From Pelagibacterium lentulum (GTDB lineage: Bacteria > Pseudomonadota > Alphaproteobacteria > Rhizobiales > Devosiaceae): a DNA stretch of 57,153 nucleotides. The position numbers were made by a program, and so were the translations under genes. Below are positions 33,098 to 41,356 of this stretch, piece after piece. A model generated the notes under the pieces. The model was given only the letters and a program-made list of their open reading frames with translations, made no database searches and was not told where the DNA came from. Positions within the stretch are counted from its first letter, which is position 1. Each line of letters opens with the position of its first letter. The DNA lies in NCBI RefSeq assembly GCF_003992625.1, contig NZ_RZMW01000015.1:1-57153 (forward strand). The letters are read 5' to 3'.

Positions 33098-34776
33098 TTG
33101 ATCTCCAAGTGTCTGGACCTTTGTTCCCACTGTTCGTTCTGATTTGGCCATTGGTCCTGGGCTTGGCGGCCTCCCTTCCGTCGGTGCGATCCAACGCGAT
33201 TGTTCTGCTCCCTCTGGCGCCATTGCCAGCATTGGTACTCGCAGTGGTTGGGCCGCTGAACATTCCTACTGAGGCCGGTATTCTTCTTTTGGGCGTTACG
33301 CTCAATCTCGACATCAATGGCACCTTGTTTTTAGGCGCTATCTCTGGGCTGTGGTGCCTCGGAGGGATATTTGCACTCGGCTATATGCGAATGACGCCCA
33401 ACCCGGCCGTTTTTGCAGGCTTTTGGTGTCTCACCTTGAGTGGCAACCTGGGCGTGGTCCTCAGCCAGGATGCAGGGAGCTTTTATGTCTCGTTTGCAGC
33501 TGTCTCTTTGGCCGCCTATTTCCTTGTTGTGCATGAGCGGACCGAACGGGCGCTATACGCGGGGCGCATCTATATCTTTCTAGCGGTGGTCGGAGAAGCT
33601 CTGCTGCTCATCGGTCTGTTGATCGGCGTGGATGCCGCAAACAGCATGTCTATCGCCAAAATCCGTGTGGCTTTGGCCGATGCCCCTCAAGCCGGGTGGG
33701 CTGTATTTTGTTTAATCGGCGGCTTGGGGATAAAGGCGGGACTGGTTCCGCTTCATGTTTGGTTGCCGCTTGCCCATCCCGCAGCCCCGACGCCTGCTTC
33801 GGCGGTTTTGAGCGGGGCGATTGTAAAGGCCGGGATCATTGGATTCATCCAGTTTCTACCCGATGGCACTGCGCTCTGGCCATCAATGCTGTTGGTGTTG
33901 GGACTGGCTGGTACTTATGGCGCGGTTTTCTTGGGGCTGGGCCAAACTAACCCCAAGGCAATCCTTGCTTATTCGACCATCAGCCAGATGGGGCTTGTCA
34001 TTGCGGTGATCGGGGTTGGCCATCTGACTGGGAATACGGTGGCAGCCTATGGTGCGGCGGCACTCTATTGTGCCCATCATGGATTGGCCAAGGGCGCGTT
34101 GTTCATGAGCGTTGGAATGGTGGGCAAGTCTGGGCGCACGTTTATGCCCTTTGTTTTGTTCGTGACCGGACTGATGGCAGCATCGATTGCCGGCGCGCCG
34201 TTTGCCGGCGGGGCGCTGGCAAAATCTGCAATAAAGACCTTGTTTGAGGACTGGGCACTGTTGCTTGTTACACTGTCTGGCGCGGGAACGACACTTTTGC
34301 TCGCGCGCTTTCTGATGACAATTGCCAGCAATCATGGGCCGGAGCCAGATAAGCGTCCATCCGCTCTGATGAGTGTTCCATGGTTTGTTGCAGTGGTGGC
34401 GGCGTTATTGGTGCCGTGGGTGCTGGTTGACCGCTATTCGGACCTCAGTGTCCCCTATCTCCTCAGCACAGGTGCGTTATGGGATGCAAGCTGGCCGGTT
34501 GCTCTGGGCCTGGTATGCTTTTTCGTGGGCCTTCGGCTCCTGCCAGGCGGTTTCAGAGTTGCCGAAGGGGATATTGCTGGTCCGCTTGTGAAGTCGGTTG
34601 CAGCGGTAAAGCGAATGCTGGCCGCTGTCCCAGAGCCGACCGTTCCCACCATTAAAGGATTGGACCACATAGTCTCGGCCAGCCGAACGCAAGCCGCTGA
34701 ACGCCGACTTCTGCAATTGGCTCCGATATGCGTTGCCGCGTTAATACTTGCCATGCTTATGTTCGCGAACATCTAG
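33094..34776 (+). CDS. Mrp/Mbh-type antiporter subunit D, third of three, TM5 Glu missing
   Basis: The protein has 560 residues from the ATG overlapping the previous stop; about fourteen transmembrane helices. The TM7 lysine segment is normal (GIKAGLVPLHVWLPLAHPA). The TM5 segment reads SFYVSFAAVSLAAYFLVVHE, so Ala135 stands where the family has the essential Glu. It is longer than the other two and resembles HyfB/MrpA-type subunits at the C-terminus (AERRLLQLAPICVAALILAM). It may be a structural or lateral helix-bearing subunit with altered ion coupling. Confidence 0.88.
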   Translation: MIDLQVSGPLFPLFVLIWPLVLGLAASLPSVRSNAIVLLPLAPLPALVLAVVGPLNIPTEAGILLLGVTLNLDINGTLFLGAISGLWCLGGIFALGYMRMTPNPAVFAGFWCLTLSGNLGVVLSQDAGSFYVSFAAVSLAAYFLVVHERTERALYAGRIYIFLAVVGEALLLIGLLIGVDAANSMSIAKIRVALADAPQAGWAVFCLIGGLGIKAGLVPLHVWLPLAHPAAPTPASAVLSGAIVKAGIIGFIQFLPDGTALWPSMLLVLGLAGTYGAVFLGLGQTNPKAILAYSTISQMGLVIAVIGVGHLTGNTVAAYGAAALYCAHHGLAKGALFMSVGMVGKSGRTFMPFVLFVTGLMAASIAGAPFAGGALAKSAIKTLFEDWALLLVTLSGAGTTLLLARFLMTIASNHGPEPDKRPSALMSVPWFVAVVAALLVPWVLVDRYSDLSVPYLLSTGALWDASWPVALGLVCFFVGLRLLPGGFRVAEGDIAGPLVKSVAAVKRMLAAVPEPTVPTIKGLDHIVSASRTQAAERRLLQLAPICVAALILAMLMFANI

Positions 34777-34861
34777 GCCACCGCTTGCTGCGATGGCACC
34801 CGGTTCGGACACAGCACCTGACACTGATGGTGCAAGTGCTGTGGCGTAAGGAGGCGCGCGG

Positions 34862-34880
34862 GCGAGGGGGGAGCCCTCGC
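34862..34880 (+). terminator. GC-rich hairpin after the antiporter operon
   Basis: GCGAGGG (34862-34868) pairs with CCCTCGC (34874-34880) around a 5-base loop, 85 bp after the last antiporter stop. No T run follows, so intrinsic termination is uncertain. Confidence 0.45.
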
Positions 34881-35019
34881 GCCAATCACTATCGCGCAGT
34901 GTTGGAGGCTGCACGATACCAATAGGAAATCATGCAGCAGATGGGCCAGGGGCATTGCCCGGCTTAGTATAGATATGCCGGTAATCGCGGGACATTTCCA
35001 TTACTCTCCCATTTCTGGG

Positions 35020-35215
35020 ATGAAGAAGGTGTTCATGAACAAGGATCAACGCGAGGTTGCGCGCAAACTTCGTATTCTTCAGCACGCAGACGAGACCGGT
35101 CACGTCGCCAAAACCTGTCGATATTTCGGCATCGGCCGCAGCAGTTTTTACCGGTAGCGTGAAGCCGATCGGAAGCACGGTGAAAGCGGACTGGTGAATC
35201 GGCCCCAGGCACAGG
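35020..35215 (+). pseudogene. IS481-like transposase N-terminal remnant
   Basis: The frame MNKDQREVARKLRILQHADE...CRYFGIGRSSFYR matches the helix-turn-helix start of IS481/IS3-type integrase-like transposases, in which a Trp follows FYR. Here TAG replaces the TGG, and the family-like sequence continues after it (READRKHGESGLVNR) before fading out. The catalytic rve domain is absent. It is a decayed fragment. Confidence 0.75.
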
Positions 35216-35315
35216 CCCATTCTGGCGCCCTGGCTTCAAACAGGCCAAATACCGCATATGTAACGGTAAGCAGGGACGCCCAGCAAAAATAAGCTGGTGC
35301 ATTTCGGATGGCATG

Positions 35316-35387
35316 GTTTTGTCAAAATACCGCGGTTTTGCCTGTTCTTGTGGACACAACCGCCCTGCGAAGCCGTTTTGACAAAAC
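35316..35387. repeat. 12-bp perfect inverted repeat pair GTTTTGTCAAAA
   Basis: GTTTTGTCAAAA (35316-35327) and its exact complement TTTTGACAAAAC (35376-35387) enclose 48 bases. Each arm is itself almost palindromic. It could be a protein-binding pair, a recombination site or IS end remnants; nothing nearby decides. Confidence 0.55.
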
Positions 35388-35669
35388 TTATGTCAATTTT
35401 TCTCAATCAGGTACCAGCATCTTCCTGCATGCGGATGACGTCGCGGATCGCCTTCATACTATCGGGGCGCAGAAAACTGCCGACGAGGTCAGCACGATAA
35501 GGCGGCTTGGCAAGTGACATGTGTGGCTCCCCCTTCGGGGCTAGTTAAGGCCAGTAAGGGCCGAACGGCGAGCAAGATACGACACCGTGATGATATCCGG
35601 TGTCACCCGCCTTTGAAATTCCTCTCGGGTAGTCCGCCCCAACGCCGTCGAGATACCAAGCCCGACCGG

Positions 35670-35683
35670 ACGTTAGCTAACGT
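35670..35683. promoter_or_regulatory. 14-bp perfect palindrome ACGTTAGCTAACGT
   Basis: It lies 138 bp upstream of the GntR gene. A perfect symmetric site of this size could be an operator, but no second copy was noticed in the window. Confidence 0.35.
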
Positions 35684-35733
35684 GTTTGATAGTGGGCGCC
35701 TCAAATAGGATCGTTATGTTGAAATAAAATCGA

Positions 35734-35760
35734 TTTTCTAGTATAATATAGTTTTCTAGT
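35734..35760 (+). promoter_or_regulatory. Putative GntR operator/promoter, TTTTCTAGT direct repeats
   Basis: TTTTCTAGT occurs at 35734-35742 and 35752-35760, exactly 18 bp apart, in an AT-rich stretch (tataatata between them could serve as a -10 element). It is 61 bp upstream of the gntR-type start. The placement suits autoregulation. Confidence 0.5.
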
Positions 35761-35820
35761 CTATACATCGTTTCCTTCGCAAGGCATATTGGCCCCTGAG
35801 AGCAGGACTAGAGGTTAACC

Positions 35821-36516
35821 ATGGAATCCAGTGTGAAAGCAGCGGGAAAGCCCACCATGGCTGGGCAGATCGAGGTGCAACTGCGCCACGACATCCTGCA
35901 CGGCATTCTCGCTCCTGGCGCTAAACTGAACCTCGACAAGCTTCGGAGTTCGATGGACGTGGGATTGTCTCCCCTCCGTGAGGCGGTCACCCGGCTTGTG
36001 GCCGAAGGGTTGATCGAAGCGGAGGCGCAACGCGGCTATACCGTCACGCCGATCTCGGTTGCCAATCTCAATGAGGTCTGTGCTCTGCGGCTCGAACTCG
36101 AGCCGTATGCGCTGCGGAAATCCATCGAAAATGGCGGTCTCGACTGGGAGACCGCAGTAATGGGTGCCTTATACCGTCTGAACAAGACCGACCGAATCCC
36201 CGGTGATCCTGTCAGCCTCGCCAATTGGGAGGTAGCCAACAACGCCTTTCATCTAACGCTGGTCGAGCGCTGCGACATGCCGCTGCTGATCAAGATGTAC
36301 AAATCGCTTGTCAGCATGAACGACCGCTACCGGCACATTTACCTCAAGGCGGTTGCGGTTCAGCGCGACGTGATCGATGAACACACCGCGATTGCACAGG
36401 CTGCGGTCGAACGGCGCGCAAACGATGCCGCCGCCTTGCTGGCCCGGCATATCGAGCGCTCCACGAACAATTTGCGGCTCCTTATCTCCGCTGACCTTCC
36501 GGAGAACCCGCAATGA
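35821..36516 (+). CDS. GntR-family transcriptional regulator (FCD/FadR-like)
   Basis: The 231-residue protein has an N-terminal winged helix (LRHDILHGILAPGAKLNLDK; GLSPLREAVTRLVAEGLIEA) and a C-terminal all-helical FCD ligand domain (LEPYALRKSIE; NNAFHLTLVERC; DEHTAIAQAAVERRANDA). FCD regulators respond to carboxylic acids. It leads the aromatic/organic-acid operon and overlaps the next gene by ATGA, so it is co-transcribed with the enzymes it probably controls. Confidence 0.93.
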   Translation: MESSVKAAGKPTMAGQIEVQLRHDILHGILAPGAKLNLDKLRSSMDVGLSPLREAVTRLVAEGLIEAEAQRGYTVTPISVANLNEVCALRLELEPYALRKSIENGGLDWETAVMGALYRLNKTDRIPGDPVSLANWEVANNAFHLTLVERCDMPLLIKMYKSLVSMNDRYRHIYLKAVAVQRDVIDEHTAIAQAAVERRANDAAALLARHIERSTNNLRLLISADLPENPQ

Positions 36517-37310
36517 CGCGCGCGCTCGGGCTGGGACATTTCACCTTTCTCGACCTGCCGCCAGCCGAACTGGTCCGGCTGGCGCGCCGGGCTGGCTTCG
36601 AATTCGTCGGGATGCGATTCCACCCGGTCGCCCCCGGTGCACTGAACTGGCTGCCCGATGCGGCCGGGCTGCGCGAGCTTGCGCGCGTCATGGATGGCGA
36701 GGGGATCGGACTTTACGACATCGAGACCGTTGTTATCGATGAGACGCTCGATCCGGAGACTTTGGTCCCGGCGATGGACGCCGCCAGCGCGTTAGGAGGC
36801 AAGCGTGTGAACGTCTGCGCGGATGTCTTTCCGGCGCTTACCGAGACTTTCGCCAGGATAAGCGAGCTGGCCGCCGCCCGCGGGCTGGGTCTCGATCTCG
36901 AATGCATGGCGTGGCGCGGGGTCAATACGCCGCGCGCCTGCCTCGATCTGATCGCGTCCTCAGGCGCCTCGAATGCAGCCTATCTGGTCGATGCGCTACA
37001 CCATTCGCGCTGCGGCGGAGTTGCCTCGGACATTGCCGCAATGTCCTTTGGCAAGGTCGTTTCCGCGCAACTATGCGACGCGCCTGCTACCGCCCCGTCG
37101 GGCAACGACGCCCTTTTGGCCGAAGCACGCGGGGCGCGCCTTCTTCCGGGCAAAGGTGGGTTGGACCTTGCAGGGATTGTACGGGCGCTGCCGGCCGAAA
37201 CGGTCATCTCCGTCGAACTGCCTTCAGCCAGCGATACCCGCCCGCCACTCGAGCGCGCCCGCGCCATATTTTTGGCAACCTCAGCTCTGTTCGCACCGGA
37301 ATCAGCATGA
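36513..37310 (+). CDS. Sugar phosphate isomerase/epimerase-like TIM-barrel protein
   Basis: The 265-residue protein is an AP-endonuclease-2/xylose-isomerase-like TIM barrel. Putative metal ligands are Glu in [10 protein letters not shown], Asp in [13 protein letters not shown], Gln in [10 protein letters not shown] and Glu in VISVELP. The superfamily includes 3-dehydroshikimate dehydratases (QuiC/AsbF) as well as isomerases and epimerases. Because the next gene encodes a dehydroquinate dehydratase, a dehydratase role making a dihydroxybenzoate is possible but unproven. Both ends overlap neighbours by ATGA. Confidence 0.85.
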   Translation: MTRALGLGHFTFLDLPPAELVRLARRAGFEFVGMRFHPVAPGALNWLPDAAGLRELARVMDGEGIGLYDIETVVIDETLDPETLVPAMDAASALGGKRVNVCADVFPALTETFARISELAAARGLGLDLECMAWRGVNTPRACLDLIASSGASNAAYLVDALHHSRCGGVASDIAAMSFGKVVSAQLCDAPATAPSGNDALLAEARGARLLPGKGGLDLAGIVRALPAETVISVELPSASDTRPPLERARAIFLATSALFAPESA

Positions 37311-37762
37311 AAACCATCTACGTCCTGAATGGCCCCAACCTGAACCTTCTTGGCAAGCGCCAGCCTCAAATCTACGGGCACGAAACGCTTGAGGATGTCG
37401 AGCGTCAATGCGCTGCCGCCTGTGCGGAAGGGTTCGGCGTGCGCCTACTTCAGTCCAACCACGAGGGGCAACTTATCGACTGGATTCACGAGGCACGCGA
37501 GACCACCTGCGGGATTGTCTTCAACCCTGGGGCGTTCACGCATACTTCGATCGCGATTCTCGATGCGCTCAACACCTACGAACCTCCGGTGATCGAAGTC
37601 CATATCAGCCAGGTGCACAAGCGCGAGGCCTTCCGGCACCATTCCTATGTGTCGCTTCGCGCCGACGGCGTGATCGCCGGACTGGGCCTTGAAGGCTACG
37701 CCGCCGGTGTGCGCCGGATTTGCCAACTCGCCACGCGTCAGACGCAGGAGGACCTTCAATGA
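37307..37762 (+). CDS. aroQ: Type II 3-dehydroquinate dehydratase
   Basis: The 151-residue protein shows the type II fold and active site: N-terminal [12 protein letters not shown]18 and catalytic Y23 (KRQPQIYG), N73 and H79 ([10 protein letters not shown]), H99-I100-S101 and R110. It interconverts 3-dehydroquinate and 3-dehydroshikimate. In place of the usual HLSN motif it has HISQ, a small change beside the active site. Placement in a catabolic operon, not with other shikimate genes, points to quinate/shikimate-type catabolism or a related acid. Both ends overlap neighbouring genes (ATGA). Confidence 0.93.
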   Translation: MKTIYVLNGPNLNLLGKRQPQIYGHETLEDVERQCAAACAEGFGVRLLQSNHEGQLIDWIHEARETTCGIVFNPGAFTHTSIAILDALNTYEPPVIEVHISQVHKREAFRHHSYVSLRADGVIAGLGLEGYAAGVRRICQLATRQTQEDLQ

Positions 37763-38652
37763 CCATCATCGGCAACCAGCAGGAAGTAACACCCGCCGTC
37801 CTGAAGGTCATGGAACAGACCAACGATCCGCGTCTGCGCGAGGTCATGGTGAGCCTGATCAAGCATCTGCACAGCTTCATCCGCGACGTTCGCCTGACTG
37901 AAACCGAGTTCCAGCAGGCGACCAAGATACTCAACACCATGGGTCAGCAGAGCAACGACAAGCACAATGAATTCGTGCTCATGGCCGGATCGCTCGGTGT
38001 GTCGTCGCTGGTTTGCCTGCTCAATAACGGTGACAATGGCGCGACGGAAACGACGCAATCCCTGCTGGGACCATTCTGGCGCATGAACCATCCCATGACC
38101 GAGAACGGCGGATCGATTCTGCGCTCCGATACCCCCGGTCCCCGGCTCTATGGCACGTTCACCTTTCTCGACCAGTCCGGCATGCCGATCGAGGCTTTAG
38201 AGGTGGACATCTGGCACGCATCACCAGTCGGCCTTTATGAGAACCAGGACGAAAATCAGGCCGATTTCAACCTGCGTGGAAAATTCCTGACCGGGGCAGA
38301 CGGGATCGTGCGGTTCAAGTCGGTCAAACCCATTGGCTACCCCATTCCGACGACGACGACGGTTGGCACGCTGCTGGACGCGCAGAACCGCCACCCATAC
38401 CGTCCGGCGCATGTGCATGTCCTTGCTCACAAGCAAGGGTTCAAGACGCTGATCAATCAGACTTATGTGGATGAGACTGACTATTTGACCTCGGACGTCC
38501 AGTTCGGGGTGACCCAAGCGCTGATCGGTAAGCTCGAAAAACACACCGGCCCGCATCCCGAGGATGGCGATGTGGGCGAATGGTACACGCTCGAACACAC
38601 GCTGACGCTCGAACCGGGCGTTTCAAAACTTCCAATCCCCCCCATCAAGTGA
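37759..38652 (+). CDS. Intradiol ring-cleavage dioxygenase (catechol/hydroxyquinol 1,2-dioxygenase type)
   Basis: The 297-residue protein has the helical N-terminal dimerisation domain of catechol and hydroxyquinol 1,2-dioxygenases and the beta-sandwich catalytic domain. All four Fe(III) ligands are visible: Y160 (GLYENQ), Y194 (PIGYPIP), H218 and H220 (RPAHVHV). It opens catechol-type rings between the two hydroxyls. The gene starts within the aroQ stop and is followed 7 bp later by a hydratase of the meta-cleavage type, an unusual pairing. The substrate is likely a hydroxylated catechol, but this is not readable from sequence. Confidence 0.93.
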   Translation: MTIIGNQQEVTPAVLKVMEQTNDPRLREVMVSLIKHLHSFIRDVRLTETEFQQATKILNTMGQQSNDKHNEFVLMAGSLGVSSLVCLLNNGDNGATETTQSLLGPFWRMNHPMTENGGSILRSDTPGPRLYGTFTFLDQSGMPIEALEVDIWHASPVGLYENQDENQADFNLRGKFLTGADGIVRFKSVKPIGYPIPTTTTVGTLLDAQNRHPYRPAHVHVLAHKQGFKTLINQTYVDETDYLTSDVQFGVTQALIGKLEKHTGPHPEDGDVGEWYTLEHTLTLEPGVSKLPIPPIK

Positions 38653-38659
38653 GCAGACG

Positions 38660-39442
38660 ATGTTGACAGAACAGCAGCGCCAGGATGCAGCCGACGCGAT
38701 CCTGAAGGCCGAACAGACCCGCAAGGTCTGCCCCCAACCCTCAAAAACATGGCCCGGCATGACGCTCGAGGACGCCTATGACGTTCAGCGTCGCTGGGCT
38801 GAGGCGCGCATTGCAGGCGGCGCGAAAATCGTCGGGCGCAAGATTGGCCTCACCAGCCGCGCCATGCAGCAAGCATCGAAGATGACCGAGCCGGACTACG
38901 GCGTGATCCTGGACGACGCGTTGTTCTATGATGGCGCGCGGATCAAGGCCGGGACGTTCATCAAGCCACGGCTCGAGGTCGAACTGGCCTTTATCATGGG
39001 CGAGGACCTTTCCGGTGCCGGATGCCAGGTGCATGACGTTCTGCGCGCGACGGAGTTCGTTCAACCCGCGCTGGAGATCATCGATTACCGCACCGAGGTG
39101 CCGCGCCAGATCGTGGACACGATTGCCGACAACGCCGCCTTCGGCGCGATCGTTCTCGGCGGGCGCACCATTCGTCCGTTCGACGTCGATCTTCGTTGGA
39201 TCGGCGCAACCTTGTCGCAAAATGGCGTTATTGAGGAATCGGGCGTTTCGGCAGCGGTCATGGGGCACCCCGCGGCAGGTCTGGCGTGGTTGGTCAACAA
39301 GCTGGCGCCGCTCGGTGGAGGTCTGAAGAAGGGCGATATCGTTCTGGGAGGATCATTCACCCGCCCGGTCGATATTTCCTCCGCCGACGTGATCTTCGCC
39401 GATTATGGTCCCCTGGGGTCGTTGGGCGTCCGGTTCGAGTGA
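38660..39442 (+). CDS. HpaH/MhpD-family hydratase (2-oxo-alkenoate hydratase or decarboxylase)
   Basis: The 260-residue protein is close to 2-oxohept-3-ene-1,7-dioate hydratase (HpaH). The metal-binding acidic cluster is present (RLEVELAFIMGEDL and PALEIIDYR), as is GRKIGLTSRAMQ. The family hydrates dienol/2-oxo-alkenoate acids, and some members decarboxylate 4-oxalocrotonate. It follows the dioxygenase and precedes an aldolase, the usual order of reactions. The same stretch (39.4 kb) shows no ribosome site of note before the aldolase. Confidence 0.9.
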   Translation: MLTEQQRQDAADAILKAEQTRKVCPQPSKTWPGMTLEDAYDVQRRWAEARIAGGAKIVGRKIGLTSRAMQQASKMTEPDYGVILDDALFYDGARIKAGTFIKPRLEVELAFIMGEDLSGAGCQVHDVLRATEFVQPALEIIDYRTEVPRQIVDTIADNAAFGAIVLGGRTIRPFDVDLRWIGATLSQNGVIEESGVSAAVMGHPAAGLAWLVNKLAPLGGGLKKGDIVLGGSFTRPVDISSADVIFADYGPLGSLGVRFE

Positions 39443-39491
39443 TCGTGCTGTCCTCTTCCTATCCTCTCAATTCAACCATCTGGATATGGTC

Positions 39492-40253
39492 ATGAATTTG
39501 CCTGCCAATACCTTCAAAGCCGCATTGCGTTCCGGAGAGACTCAGATCGGCATCTGGTGTTCGCTCCCGGACCCCAATGTTGCGGAGCTTCTGGCCGGTT
39601 GCGGCTATGATTGGATGATGCTCGACACAGAACATTCGACAGCGGGCCCGAACGAAGTGATCAGCTTTCTGCGCACGGTGGCCCCTTATCCGGTCAGTCC
39701 AGTGGTGCGTCCCGGTTGGAACAGCCCGGTGGAGATCAAGAAACTTCTCGACGCTGGGGCGCAGACCCTGCTGGTCCCCTATATCCAATCCGCACAAGAA
39801 GCCCGGTCGGCGGTGGCGGCGGTGACCTATCCGCCCAAGGGCGTACGAGGGGTCTCTGGGATCACCCGCGCCACCCGCTACGGCACCGTTGCCAACTATG
39901 CCACACGCGCCAATGAGGAAATCTGCCTGCTGGTCCAGGTCGAAACCCGCGAGGCACTGTCCCAGCTCAAGGAGATTGCGCAGGTGCCGGGCGTGGACGG
40001 CGTGTTCTTCGGCCCCGCAGACCTCGCGGCCAGTTTTGGCTATCCCGGCCAACCGTCGCACCCTGAGATCAAGAAGGCGATCCTCGATGGAATCGGCGTG
40101 CTTGGGGACCTTGGCGTGCCCGCTGGGATTCTGTCTCTGGATCAGGATTTTCTGCGCGAGGCCGGGACGGCGGGCGCCTTGTTCATCGCGGTTGATGTTG
40201 ACTCTGGCCTGTTGCGCCGGTCCGCCGTCGCGCGGCGCGCTGAATGGTCCTGA
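39492..40253 (+). CDS. HpcH/HpaI-family class II aldolase
   Basis: The 253-residue protein is a 4-hydroxy-2-oxoheptanedioate-type aldolase. Landmarks are DTEHSTAGP (catalytic His), VVRPGW (Arg), VQVETREAL (Glu metal ligand) and FFGPADLAASFG (Asp metal ligand). It cleaves 4-hydroxy-2-oxo acids to pyruvate and an aldehyde. ATGs at 39486 and 39492 are both possible starts; 39492 gives MNLPANTFK. It supplies the last step of the operon and overlaps the next gene by 10 bp. Confidence 0.9.
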   Translation: MNLPANTFKAALRSGETQIGIWCSLPDPNVAELLAGCGYDWMMLDTEHSTAGPNEVISFLRTVAPYPVSPVVRPGWNSPVEIKKLLDAGAQTLLVPYIQSAQEARSAVAAVTYPPKGVRGVSGITRATRYGTVANYATRANEEICLLVQVETREALSQLKEIAQVPGVDGVFFGPADLAASFGYPGQPSHPEIKKAILDGIGVLGDLGVPAGILSLDQDFLREAGTAGALFIAVDVDSGLLRRSAVARRAEWS

Positions 40254-40882
40254 CTCCAATGAAAGACAGGACGCATTCCGCCTTGCGCGTTGCTCTTAAC
40301 ATGAACAACACCGCGCTCGTGCAACGGGCCGGCGATGGTTACACAGGGCTGGCGGTCCGCATTGCCGAACGCATCGGCGCCGAGATGGGCGCGCCCCTGA
40401 CCTTCGTCGAACACCCCAATGCGCAATCCGTCGTGCAGGCCGTGCCCGACGGGTGGGACATCGCCTTTCTCGCAATTGACCCCTCACGCACCGACCGAAT
40501 TGCGTTCAGCGATCCCTATCACAGTGTCGAGGCGACATTTCTGGTGCGAGAGGACCTGGCGCATCGGTCATGCACCGAAATCCTGCAGGGGGATTACGCG
40601 ATAATGAGCGCGAAGGGCGCCGCCTATCAGGCACGCCTGTCCGCGCTCGTGCCCAACGGGCCGCTCGTCGTCGCAACTTCCCCAGACGAGGCCCGACAGC
40701 GCTTCCTGCGCGGCGAGGGCCATGCTCTTGCCGGTATTCGTGAGACCCTGGACTCAGTCGAGATTCCCGGAGCCCGCATTCTCCCGGATAACTTTGCACG
40801 CATCGAACAAGCCGTCGCCGTGCCCGTTCGCGCCAACGGCCAGATCGCGCTGATCAATCGAACGCTCAAAGAAATGCTTTGA
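40244..40882 (+). CDS. Periplasmic-binding-protein-like domain without signal peptide
   Basis: The 212-residue protein has the SBP_bac_3 fold (YTGLAVRIAERIGAEMGAPL; DIAFLAIDPSRTDRIAFSDP; YAIMSAKGAAYQAR), as in polar amino acid and carboxylate receptors. No signal peptide precedes it and no permease or ATPase is nearby. It is therefore likely cytoplasmic and may be a stand-alone enzyme, chaperone or sensor; cyclohexadienyl dehydratases share this fold. It starts inside the aldolase gene and is translationally coupled. An ATG at 40259 is an alternative start. Confidence 0.8.
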   Translation: MVLTPMKDRTHSALRVALNMNNTALVQRAGDGYTGLAVRIAERIGAEMGAPLTFVEHPNAQSVVQAVPDGWDIAFLAIDPSRTDRIAFSDPYHSVEATFLVREDLAHRSCTEILQGDYAIMSAKGAAYQARLSALVPNGPLVVATSPDEARQRFLRGEGHALAGIRETLDSVEIPGARILPDNFARIEQAVAVPVRANGQIALINRTLKEML

Positions 40883-41286
40883 AGCGGGCGCCAACCGAAT
40901 GCAATTCGCTGGTAGCGTTGTCGGCAACGCGGTGTTGCACAATCGCTATCCCGCATTTGCCGCCCCGCAGGACTTGGGACTGTCCGTAGTCAAGCGATTT
41001 GACGCAATGTGGTGCGTCGAATACCGGGACACCATTGCCCCTTTGCGTTCTCGACGCAGACAAGGTCGAGATGTTCTCGCCGTTGCTGTTCGCTGCACTT
41101 TGCAGCCCCAATCTGGTCATCGCTTTATAGCGCGTCGCCAGACACAAGAGTCTGATCGGCCCCATGGACCTGGTGATCACTGAGAACCAAGACTGTGTGA
41201 CCGTCGAGTTTAGGTGGCTCGATACCTCTCATCGGCCACAAGATTCTCTGGTTTTGATGGAAGCAGACCATAGCTCTCCCATCGCT

Positions 41287-41307
41287 ATCCCCCGCGAAAG
41301 CGGGGAT
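41287..41307. repeat. REP-like hairpin with GAAA loop
   Basis: CCCCGC (41290-41295) pairs with GCGGGG (41300-41305) around the tetraloop GAAA. Similar cccc-gcgaaagc-gggg elements are scattered as intergenic repeats in several alphaproteobacteria. It may act as a bidirectional terminator. Confidence 0.65.
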
Positions 41308-41356
41308 TCATCAGCCTGCCGTCAAACACAAGTGCCTGCGGCTGATGCTCATGGTC

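Larger units (their letters stand above)
34777..35820. other. 1-kb relic zone between the antiporter and aromatic operons
   Basis: The zone holds no intact gene. It contains the hairpin at 34862, a dead IS481-like transposase start (35020-35215), a 12-bp inverted repeat pair (35316-35387), a GC hairpin CCCCTTCGGGG near 35529, a GACACCG/CGGTGTC hairpin (35581-35604), the palindrome ACGTTAGCTAACGT (35670-35683) and the putative GntR operator (35734-35760). It looks like an island boundary that has collected insertions. Confidence 0.7.

Noticed and set aside
27787-34776. NADH dehydrogenase (complex I) operon
   Set aside because: NuoK- and NuoM/N-like proteins occur, but MrpE, F and G homologues are present and no hydrophilic arm genes, so it is an Mrp/Mbh-type antiporter.
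34728-34925. Plus-strand frame overlapping the end of the antiporter operon
   Set aside because: Shares bases with the last D-type subunit in another frame; the tail could be relic material but cannot be assigned.
36902-37306. Long N-terminal extension of the dehydroquinase frame
   Set aside because: It is an out-of-frame reading of the upstream TIM-barrel gene; the true ATG overlaps that gene's stop.
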